From: Haloarchaeobius amylolyticus
GTDB lineage: Archaea; Halobacteriota; Halobacteria; Halobacteriales; Natrialbaceae
Direction of reading: 5' to 3'
DNA length: 64,000 bases
NCBI RefSeq assembly: GCF_026616195.1
Contig: NZ_JANHDH010000001.1
Location: 1,178,001-1,242,000, forward strand
Below the pieces are notes generated by a model. The model did not search any database, was not told where the DNA came from, and saw only the letters and a program-made list of their open reading frames with translations. Below, one piece after another: positions 1 through 7,345 of this stretch (its first letter is position 1; every line of letters starts with the position of its first letter). Made by a program: the position numbers and the translations under genes.

Positions 1-76
1 AAATCTCTCGTGGTTCGTCGTCCGTCGAACCCGAGTTTCGATACGTTTTTGCCGCGTGTCACTCCACTGCACGACC

Positions 77-784
77 ATGAGCGACAGTCCACGGCGCAGC
101 CTCGCGACGAAGATCGCCGGCGAGGTGACCCTCTCGGAGGACCCCGGCGCGACGCTCCGGAAGTGGCGCACCGACTTCGGGGTGAGCCAGACCGACCTCG
201 CGGCCCACCTCGACGTCTCCTCGTCGGTCGTCTCCGACTACGAGAGCGGACGCCGCGAGAACCCCGGCATCGGGGTCGTGAGCCGCATGGTGAACGCGCT
301 GCTCGACATCGACGAGAGCCGCGGTGGCGACCACATCCGGCAGTACGCCCGCGTCCTCTCGGCCGGGTTCGAGAGCGACATCGTCCGCGACCTCCGGGAG
401 TACCCGACGACCATCCCGCTGTCGCGCTTCTACGACGCCATCGACGCCACCGAGGTCCACGCCGCCGAGGAGCGCCACATCTCGGGCCACACCGTCATCA
501 ACTCCATCGCGGCCATCACCCGGCTCTCCTCGGAGGAGTTCTACCGGCTCTACGGGCAGTCCACCTCGCGGGCGCTCATCTTCACCGAGATAACCCGCGG
601 GGAGTCCCCGCTGGTCGCGATGCGCGTCGTCACCCCGACCCCGAACGCGGTGGTCCTGCACGGTATCGAGGCCGACGAACTCTGGGAGCACGCGCCCAAG
701 CTCGCGCGTGCCGACGGCTTCTCGCTCGCGGTGACGCAGAAGCCGGCCGAGGAGATGGTCGACGCGCTGCGCGAACTCCCCTAG
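77..784 (+). CDS. XRE-type HTH transcriptional regulator (COG1709-like)
   Basis: The 235-residue protein carries an N-terminal Cro/C1-type helix-turn-helix at about residues 18-70; the recognition-helix region reads VSQTDLAAHLDVSSSVVSDYE. The remaining 160 residues form a conserved-looking domain without a motif I can name, resembling the archaeal HTH regulators of COG1709. It should bind DNA in the cytoplasm; the ligand and targets are unknown. I chose ATG 77 rather than the in-frame ATG 56, because ATG 77 gives a normal hydrophilic start (MSDSPRRS). It is convergent with the DoxX gene, 22 bp apart. The fold is secure, the role is not. Confidence 0.85.
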   Translation: MSDSPRRSLATKIAGEVTLSEDPGATLRKWRTDFGVSQTDLAAHLDVSSSVVSDYESGRRENPGIGVVSRMVNALLDIDESRGGDHIRQYARVLSAGFESDIVRDLREYPTTIPLSRFYDAIDATEVHAAEERHISGHTVINSIAAITRLSSEEFYRLYGQSTSRALIFTEITRGESPLVAMRVVTPTPNAVVLHGIEADELWEHAPKLARADGFSLAVTQKPAEEMVDALRELP

Positions 785-806
785 CCGGGGGATTCCGGAC
801 CGAGAA

Positions 807-1286
807 TCAGGCCGCGGGCCGCGCCGTCTTCTCTGCCTCGCGGTCGGCGAGCCAGTGCGCGACCGAGTACCGCCCGGGGTCGGTGAACACGAGCGAGACC
901 GACACGAGCAGCAACAGCAGGGCGAACTCGTAGCCCCCGTTCGAGACGACGAACCCGTTCGGCAGGTGGACCAGCAGGATGGCGCCCGTCATCACGACCG
1001 CGATGGCCGCCGCCCCGACCCGGCTGAACAGGCCGACGAGCACCAGCAGGCCGCCGATGGTCTCGGCGAACCCGACCAGCCACGCCGTCAGGATGGGCGC
1101 GGGCACCCCCAGACCGGCCAGGGCGAACGCGAACCCGTCGATGCCGGAGCCTGCGGGACCGGCCCCGGTGAGCTTGCCGAGCCCGTGGACGAGCATGATG
1201 AGCCCGACCCCGACCCGGAGCGAGAGGACGCTCACGTCCGCGTTCGACAGCCGGTCCAGCCCGAGTCGTCCGGTCACTGTGGACAT
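807..1286 (-). CDS. DoxX family membrane protein
   Basis: A 159-residue integral membrane protein with four predicted transmembrane stretches. The start of the fold shows the typical DoxX pattern (LSLRVGVGLIMLVHGLGKL at about residues 19-37), followed by helices near 60-80, 85-105 and 115-135. DoxX proteins are small four-helix membrane proteins, some linked to quinone or thiol redox chemistry; the substrate here is unknown. ATG 1286 was chosen because upstream alternatives only add a poorly conserved extension. The gene diverges from the lipoprotein gene at 1440; the 153-bp gap between them must hold both promoters. Confidence 0.85.
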   Translation of the reverse strand: MSTVTGRLGLDRLSNADVSVLSLRVGVGLIMLVHGLGKLTGAGPAGSGIDGFAFALAGLGVPAPILTAWLVGFAETIGGLLVLVGLFSRVGAAAIAVVMTGAILLVHLPNGFVVSNGGYEFALLLLLVSVSLVFTDPGRYSVAHWLADREAEKTARPAA

Positions 1287-1439
1287 ACCCGGAGAGACGC
1301 ACCACAGGAGCATTTGTGCTATCCTCGCTATCTGAGGAAAGAAACCCCAGGAGCCCGAGAAATCGGCCGATAGAGGTATGTACGAACGTCCGGGCCGGCC
1401 GTAGTGTTTACGTCGCCGTCCAGACGATTCGAAGACGAG

Positions 1440-2225
1440 ATGCGTGGCCGACCGACCCTCCTGTTGACCGTCGCCGTGCTGGTCGTGCTCGCGGGGTGCA
1501 GTGCGACGAGTTTCGCTGTCGGGCCGACGCCCACCCCGACCGAGTCCATCGACCCGGTCCAGGAGGAGCCGGTCCGTCTCACCGCGACGCCGGCTGACGC
1601 CGGGAGCACAGCAGCACCCCCGCACCCGGTCGGCCCCGCCGCCACGCCCGAGCCCACCCGGACCGTCCGCCACGAGGGCGACCTCGTCGTCACGGACCGG
1701 GTCCGCTTCGAGTCGGTCCGGCTCGTCGTCACCGGGCAGGTGCTCGTCGAAGACGGCGGGTCACTCGTGCTCGACGATTCCGTCCTCGAGTTCGACGCTT
1801 TGGGGAACACGAGTTCTGATTTCGCCGTCACCGTCCGCGGGCAAGGCACCCTCACGGCCGACACGGTCGCGGTCGTCGCCGAGTCGGGGACCTCGTTCAC
1901 CTACACCGACGACGCGACCGTCACCCTCCGGAACCTCTCCGACCGGACCGGCACGACCGTCCACCGGGTGACCGACGATGCCAGCCTCTCCGTCGTGGAG
2001 AGCCGGGTCACCCTCGTCGGAGCCGACTCGGCGACCATCGACGTGACGGCCTGTGACTGTCGCATGACGCTCTCCCTCCCGGACGACGCCCGCGCGTTCC
2101 CGGTGCCCGAGGGCTACACCGCCGACTCCCGGTTCGTGGTGTCCGGTGCCGACACCGCCGTCACGGTGCAGGTACGAGAATCGGTGCTCCGCGAGTCCTC
2201 TTCGGCGGCGGACCGGCGGGAGTAG
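1440..2225 (+). CDS. Predicted secreted lipoprotein, hypothetical
   Basis: The 261-residue protein begins with a hydrophobic signal that ends in a lipobox (VVLAGC, Cys20), so it is probably lipid-anchored outside the membrane. A Thr/Pro-rich, low-complexity spacer (about residues 25-80) precedes a segment rich in beta-strand-like repeats such as LVVTDRVRFESVRL and LVVTGQVLVEDGG, suggesting a small beta-helix or beta-sandwich. I recognise no enzyme motif. It ends 1 bp before the convergent metalloprotease candidate, so the two genes share their 3' ends tightly. Function unknown. Confidence 0.75.
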   Translation: MRGRPTLLLTVAVLVVLAGCSATSFAVGPTPTPTESIDPVQEEPVRLTATPADAGSTAAPPHPVGPAATPEPTRTVRHEGDLVVTDRVRFESVRLVVTGQVLVEDGGSLVLDDSVLEFDALGNTSSDFAVTVRGQGTLTADTVAVVAESGTSFTYTDDATVTLRNLSDRTGTTVHRVTDDASLSVVESRVTLVGADSATIDVTACDCRMTLSLPDDARAFPVPEGYTADSRFVVSGADTAVTVQVRESVLRESSSAADRRE

Positions 2226-2226
2226 C

Positions 2227-3144
2227 TCAGTTCTCGGTCGTGTTCTGGCCGGTACAGAGCCGGTAGTAGTAGCCGTGGTTCGCGTCCGGGAAGGTGAAGC
2301 CCGTCTCGTTCAGCCGGGTGCGGGTCGGCTCCGAGAGGAAGTCCCGCGGCCCGCCGTGGTCGCCGGCCAGCCAGCCCTCGCTGGTGTGGCCGTCCTCGCC
2401 GACCCGGCCGACGACGTTGTGGAGCAGTTCGTGCGTGATGACGCCCGCCACGCCGGTTCCGTTGTGAGCGTACCACGGCGCGTCGCGGTGGACGACGCTG
2501 GCGTACCCCGGCGCGTCCCCGAGCCCGAGGTACCGCCCCGCGTCGAGTTCGCCGACCGTCACGCCGTAGTAGGTGCACAGGCCGCCACCGAGTCGCTCGC
2601 GGGTGTACCCGCCCCGGACCGCCTCGGCGTCGACCGTCTCGACCGTCACCGCGTGGTCCAGCCGCTCGGTCTCGACGATGTGCAGGTCGATGCCCGTGGT
2701 CCCGTCCGGGTTCGCCACCGGCATCTCCGCCCAGATGCGTTTCAGTCGGACCTTCTCGCCCTGGGTCAGGCGTTCGACGTTCGAGCCGTAGCTGACGTGC
2801 ACGTAGATGTCCTTCTGGTCCGGGTCGGCGCCCGGCAGTGGCGTCCCGTCGGGCATTTCGCCGGCGCGCTCCCACGAGTCCGCGAGCAGGTCGCCGTCGC
2901 GGTCAGGGGAGGGGCGTTCGGGTGACCCGGCCGCCCCGTCGCCCAGGAACAGGCCGTCGCGAATCGTCGTCATCGTCTCGCTCCCGACCAGTCCGAGGTC
3001 TCTCGCGAGGTCCTTGCCGTCTTCGAGCAGGCCTCCCTCGTCGTCGTCCGCGACGACCACGACCGTCACACTCGTCAGTACACCCACCAGCAAAGCGACG
3101 GCGACGAGGACACCCAGACCTCGCCGCGTCGGTCGAGCCACCAT
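2227..3144 (-). CDS. Putative secreted zinc metalloprotease
   Basis: The 305-residue protein has an N-terminal membrane or signal segment (residues 9-31) after MVARPTRR, so it is exported or anchored. A calcium-binding-like stretch, DRDGDLLADSW, lies at 81-91. The key motif is HELLH at 238-242, with another histidine at 253 in GEDGHTSEGW, eleven residues after His242; this suggests a zincin active site although the spacing is not the classic HExxHxxGxxH. Substrate unknown. The sequence fits an uncharacterised haloarchaeal extracellular protease family. ATG 3144 is supported by a TATA-like box about 30 bases upstream. Confidence 0.7.
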   Translation of the reverse strand: MVARPTRRGLGVLVAVALLVGVLTSVTVVVVADDDEGGLLEDGKDLARDLGLVGSETMTTIRDGLFLGDGAAGSPERPSPDRDGDLLADSWERAGEMPDGTPLPGADPDQKDIYVHVSYGSNVERLTQGEKVRLKRIWAEMPVANPDGTTGIDLHIVETERLDHAVTVETVDAEAVRGGYTRERLGGGLCTYYGVTVGELDAGRYLGLGDAPGYASVVHRDAPWYAHNGTGVAGVITHELLHNVVGRVGEDGHTSEGWLAGDHGGPRDFLSEPTRTRLNETGFTFPDANHGYYYRLCTGQNTTEN

Positions 3145-3170
3145 CTGCCCGAGTTTGCGCAGGGGTATCG

Positions 3171-3180
3171 GTATAGGTTG
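3171..3180 (-). promoter_or_regulatory. TATA-like box of the metalloprotease gene
   Basis: On the minus strand the motif reads CAACCTATAC. It lies 27-36 bases before ATG 3144, the spacing of a haloarchaeal TATA box on a nearly leaderless transcript. Confidence 0.5.
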
Positions 3181-3227
3181 CGTATGGTATCAGTCCGGCC
3201 GGTCGCGGAAGAAAAAGACGGCTCGTG

Positions 3228-4565
3228 TTATTCCACGTACCGGTACTTGCGCTCGCCCATGCGGCCCCAGCCGTCGAAGGCGAACTCGTTCTCGGGCGCC
3301 GTGAACTCCTCGAGTTCCTTGTCCTTCTCGTGGTTGTGGCGGTCGTGGACCTCCTCGTACTCCGCCCAGGAGAGGTCGTAACGGGCGTCGATCTGCTCCT
3401 GCACGTCGAGCGCCTCGACCTCCTCCAGCCAGTTGTCACAGACGGTCTCGGCGTGGATCTCGGCCTGCGCACCCGAGCCGTAGGACCCGACGAGGAGCCG
3501 CTGGCCGGCGAGGTCCTCGCCCTGCTCTGCGGCGTGCATCAGCGCGGAGAGGCGGGCGATGTGGACCGACCCGGTGTACCAGTTCCCGACGTCGCGGGAG
3601 ATGCCGAGCGTCGGCTCGATGGTGCGGCCGTACCAGTCCTGGTACTGCTCGGTGCCCTTCAGCGCGTCCATGTACTCGCGAAGCGCCTCGGTGAACGCCT
3701 CGTCGTCGTCGAAGGCCTCCTGCCGGGGCTGGCGGCCGATCTCCTCGGCGAGTTCCTCCTCGACCTCGGTGTCGCGGATGATGTGGCGGTACGCCAGCAG
3801 CGCGGCCTTGCGGACCATGCCCGGGAACGGCGTGTGGAACGGCCCGTAGGCGAAGTCGTCGGGGTGGATCTTGCCCGCGACGGACTCGAAGTCCTCCAGC
3901 GCCTCGCGCATCCGGGCGAGGTAGACCTTCACCGAGCGCTTCCCGTCCACGCTGGGGAACTGCTGGTTCGGCTTCAGGAAGTCCGTCTCGTCGGCCGAGC
4001 CGTAGCCCTGCTCCATCGACAGCTCGACGAGGTCCGGGTCCTCGTCGATGAGCATCGCGACCGCGCCCGCACCCTGGGTCGCCTCGCCGGCGTCACCACG
4101 AGCGTACAGCGCCGTGTCGGTCGCGATGACGAGCGCCGCGCGCCCGCGGTTCCGGCCTGCGCGAATCCAGTTGTAGGCGTCGTCGATGGACTGCGTCCCC
4201 GCGATGCAGGCGAACTTGCGCTCGCCCTTGTTCGCGTGATGGAAGTCACCCTCGTACACCTGCTCGAGACACCCCGCGATGTACGTCGAGATGGGCTTGG
4301 AGTTGTCGAAACTGGACTCCGTGGCCACGTCGATTCGACCGATGTCGTCCGGCTCCAGCCCCTTTCGGTCCATCAACTTCTTCGCGGCGTTCGCCCCCAT
4401 CGTCACGATGTCCTCGTAGGAGTCCGGGAACGACGAGGCGTTCAGGCCGAGGCCCTTCGTGTACTTCTCGGGGTCCTCACCCTTCTCCGGCGCGAACGTG
4501 TTGGGCAGGTCCAGTTTGAGCTTCCCTGTCCAGATCTCCATGGCGTCGATGCCGACGGTGGTCAT
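3228..4565 (-). CDS. hmgB: Hydroxymethylglutaryl-CoA synthase
   Basis: The 445-residue enzyme condenses acetyl-CoA and acetoacetyl-CoA to HMG-CoA, the entry to the mevalonate pathway that supplies archaeal lipids and the carotenoids encoded elsewhere in this window. The three catalytic residues of the family are visible: Glu83 (VATESSFD), the nucleophile Cys120 (KFACIAGTQS) and His244 (GPFHTPFPG). Length and motif order match the long archaeal/eukaryotic-type enzyme (mvaS is the bacterial name). It appears to be a single-gene unit with its own leaderless promoter. The identification is firm. Confidence 0.95.
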   Translation of the reverse strand: MTTVGIDAMEIWTGKLKLDLPNTFAPEKGEDPEKYTKGLGLNASSFPDSYEDIVTMGANAAKKLMDRKGLEPDDIGRIDVATESSFDNSKPISTYIAGCLEQVYEGDFHHANKGERKFACIAGTQSIDDAYNWIRAGRNRGRAALVIATDTALYARGDAGEATQGAGAVAMLIDEDPDLVELSMEQGYGSADETDFLKPNQQFPSVDGKRSVKVYLARMREALEDFESVAGKIHPDDFAYGPFHTPFPGMVRKAALLAYRHIIRDTEVEEELAEEIGRQPRQEAFDDDEAFTEALREYMDALKGTEQYQDWYGRTIEPTLGISRDVGNWYTGSVHIARLSALMHAAEQGEDLAGQRLLVGSYGSGAQAEIHAETVCDNWLEEVEALDVQEQIDARYDLSWAEYEEVHDRHNHEKDKELEEFTAPENEFAFDGWGRMGERKYRYVE

Positions 4566-4589
4566 GATAGGAGAATGTGCGTGTCGGTT

Positions 4590-4600
4590 CTATATGATAT
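4590..4600 (-). promoter_or_regulatory. TATA box of HMG-CoA synthase gene
   Basis: The minus-strand sequence ATATCATATAG lies 25-35 bases before ATG 4565, which places the transcription start at or next to the start codon. Confidence 0.6.
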
Positions 4601-4642
4601 TGTCGACTGCGAGTTCGACGAGTGTCGAATACTCGGCGTCCG

Positions 4643-7210
4643 CTACTGAACTGTCACCGTCTGAGTAACCCCGTAGACCACATCGTCGACACGGAAGTAG
4701 ATGGTAATCGTGACCTGTCTCCCCGTCATATCCACGCGTTGGTAGCTTCCGCTGCTCCCACGCTCGTTGAAGAACTCGGTCAGGTACAGCGTCTGTTGTG
4801 CCCCCGATGGAAGCGGCGCAGACTGTCCATCGGATTCGAGGCTCATGTTCGCCGGAAGCACGTAACCACCGGTGGTGTCGGCACCGCCGACCAGCCCCGA
4901 GGAATTGTAGATTTCGACCTCGGCATACGCGGTGTTATCGCCATTGAGCAGGTCCACCTGGTTCGACGTTTCGTTTACCTTCACGGCGATGATTGTGACA
5001 TCGTCGTTCCGAGTGCTCTGGAACTCCTGTTGGATGTCGGAGTTACTCGATAACCACGTGTCAGTCTGTCCGTACGAGATACCACCGCCAGTGTGGATTT
5101 CCTTCGTGATGCTGCTCGTATCCCCGTCGTCGTCGGTCACGGTCAGGGTCACCGAGTAGGTCCCTGGCGGCGTGTACGTGTGACTCGTCGTCTGTCCGGG
5201 GTCACTCCCACCATCGCCGAAGTCCCACGAGTACGACGCTATCGAGCCATCCACATCGGACGAGCCGCGTCCATCGAACGAGCAGGTCGTCCCCGTGCAG
5301 TCCCAGTCGAAGGCTGCCGACGGCGGACGGTTGGTGACCGTGACAGTCTTGGCGATAGTGTCGGTCTGCCCCGCGCCGTCCGTCACACGTAGTGTGACCT
5401 GCTTTTGACCGTTGTCACCGTAGCTGTGGGTGGTTGTCTGTCCACTCTTCTCGTAGTTGCCATCGTCGTCGATGTCCCACTCGTAACTGGTGATGCCGTT
5501 GTCGTCACTCGAAACTGAGGCGTCGAACGTGATGCTCTCGGCTGTCCGCGGAGACGTGGGACTATAGCTGAAATCCGCAGACGGTGGTGAATCCGTCCCA
5601 CCGCCTCCACCGGCTCCCACGTTCGTCACCTCGACGAGTAGCCGGTCGCTCGAACCGCCGCTCGCAGCGTAGACGCCGACGGTCCCGTTGGCGGCCGCGG
5701 TCAGCGTCGTCTGCGCAGTCCCGGACCCGTCCGTCGAGTCCGAACTTGGTGAGACCGTGCCGACGCCGGTGTCGTTCACACCGAACTCGACCGTGAAGCC
5801 GTCGATACTGACGTTCAGGCCCGCGCTGAGGTCGAGTTGGTCGTCCGAGTCCGCGGAGACGTTCCACTCACAGGAGACGTCGTCGCAATTCGTTAGCGGA
5901 CCACTGGGGTTGTCGCCGTCTGGGTCGTTCCAGTTGATCGTGTATGCGCTCCCACCACCTCCGCCACCACCGGTTCCACTTCCGTCGGTGTTGGCTATCT
6001 GGACGGTGAACGAGACGTTCTCCGGGGCGTTCTCGTCGACGCCGCTACCGACGGCCGAGTCGAAACTGGCGTTGATGGTGTCGGTGTTCCCGGTGCCGCT
6101 GACGCTCGGGGCCTGGTACGTGACCGTGACCCTGCCATCGGTCCCGGTCTCCGCGGCGGCTGGGGTGACGGTCCCCCGGTCGGCACTCACGTTGACGGAC
6201 TCGCCGCCGACCGGGTTGTTGTACTGGTCCCTGACCTCGAGGACGAGCGACTGGTTCTGCCCCTCGGCGACGGTGGCGCCGTCACCCTGTATCGTGGTCA
6301 GATACGTGGCGTTCGGTTCGTCGATGCCCTCCGTCTCGCCGACACCGACCCGGGCCAGATCGAGTTCGTAGGTGACGGACTGTTCGAACTCCAGCGTGAC
6401 GAGGTTGAACTGCTGTCCAGAGACCGACTGGTACGTGACGCCGTGGACGTAAGCGTCGTTTCCGGCGTTCCCGGTCCCGTCGATTTCGGCGCCCATCGCG
6501 TCGCGCCACTGCGTCTCGTTGAGGTACGTCGGAATAGTGAGTGTCAGGTTCGACCCGGTTTCGTTGGTCACCGCGATGGTGTTCGAGGAGGCGCTCAGGC
6601 TGGCTACGTCGACCGTCGTCGTCCCGCCGGCGTTCGCCTCCAGTTCGCCACCGAGGGCGACGAGCGTTATCTCCCTGCCATCGACCATGCCCTGGCCGGC
6701 GACCGTGATATTGGCCGACCGATAGACGTTGTACAGCAGGGTGTTCTCGTACACCGTCGTCGGCCCGTTCTGGTAGACGTGGTACGTCGGCCGATAGACA
6801 AGCGCACCCGTCGAGAGGTTGTGGGCGCTCCCATCCCAGTAGTCGTCGATGTCGTCAGCGAGTGCAGTCCCATTTTCGATGGAGACGTTGATGCTCGCGT
6901 TGCGGGTTCCCACCGTACGGAACGATCCGGACGGCGGCGGGGGGTTCACGAAGAGCGTCCGGGATGGGTAGGTCGTCCCGAGCCGCACCGTTTCGGCCCC
7001 CTCGTCACCGGTCTTTGCTGCGGTGACGAGACCGTTGCGAACCTCCTGGAGCTGCTGTTGCACCTCCTGATTGTGGTTGTACTCGACCTCCGCGTTCTGG
7101 TCGGGTACCACCTCCGCCTGGTACATCGACAGCGAGATGACGATGAACGCGAGGAGGATGACCGCGCCGACCTGCACCGTGACGGCACGCTCGCTCCAGG
7201 GCTGCGCCAT
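4643..7210 (-). CDS. Giant pilin-like surface protein with Big_1 and two PKD domains
   Basis: This 855-residue protein starts with a short charged stretch followed by a hydrophobic helix (VTVQVGAVILLAF, about residues 10-30), like archaeal pilin-type or class III signals; processing is inferred. Residues about 30-285 form a conserved domain shared with the next gene. A Big_1-like Ig domain follows (VRDQYNNPVGGESVNVS, about 325-410), then glycine linkers, an unassigned beta-rich part, and two PKD domains at about 555-715 (ITSYEWDIDDDG, YSWDFGDGG). The last 140 residues are unassigned. Many N-x-S/T sites suggest glycosylation. It lies 135 bp downstream of its paralogue. Likely an extracellular adhesin or pilus-associated protein. 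Confidence 0.75.
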   Translation of the reverse strand: MAQPWSERAVTVQVGAVILLAFIVISLSMYQAEVVPDQNAEVEYNHNQEVQQQLQEVRNGLVTAAKTGDEGAETVRLGTTYPSRTLFVNPPPPSGSFRTVGTRNASINVSIENGTALADDIDDYWDGSAHNLSTGALVYRPTYHVYQNGPTTVYENTLLYNVYRSANITVAGQGMVDGREITLVALGGELEANAGGTTTVDVASLSASSNTIAVTNETGSNLTLTIPTYLNETQWRDAMGAEIDGTGNAGNDAYVHGVTYQSVSGQQFNLVTLEFEQSVTYELDLARVGVGETEGIDEPNATYLTTIQGDGATVAEGQNQSLVLEVRDQYNNPVGGESVNVSADRGTVTPAAAETGTDGRVTVTYQAPSVSGTGNTDTINASFDSAVGSGVDENAPENVSFTVQIANTDGSGTGGGGGGGSAYTINWNDPDGDNPSGPLTNCDDVSCEWNVSADSDDQLDLSAGLNVSIDGFTVEFGVNDTGVGTVSPSSDSTDGSGTAQTTLTAAANGTVGVYAASGGSSDRLLVEVTNVGAGGGGGTDSPPSADFSYSPTSPRTAESITFDASVSSDDNGITSYEWDIDDDGNYEKSGQTTTHSYGDNGQKQVTLRVTDGAGQTDTIAKTVTVTNRPPSAAFDWDCTGTTCSFDGRGSSDVDGSIASYSWDFGDGGSDPGQTTSHTYTPPGTYSVTLTVTDDDGDTSSITKEIHTGGGISYGQTDTWLSSNSDIQQEFQSTRNDDVTIIAVKVNETSNQVDLLNGDNTAYAEVEIYNSSGLVGGADTTGGYVLPANMSLESDGQSAPLPSGAQQTLYLTEFFNERGSSGSYQRVDMTGRQVTITIYFRVDDVVYGVTQTVTVQ

Positions 7211-7345
7211 TAGTGGTTGCTTTATTATTCATGCAAATAACGCTTATTGCCGATTTTTCGAGGATAGAACAGGTCAAGAAGAAATATTACGGTGTAGAGG
7301 TGGTCGAAATCGCTCTCTAAAGTTCGGAACACGGTGCGTTCAGCA

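Noticed and set aside
3225-4649. Forward frame of 474 codons across HMG-CoA synthase
   Set aside because: It is an antisense shadow of HMG-CoA synthase, with Val/Arg/Leu-rich composition and no motif.
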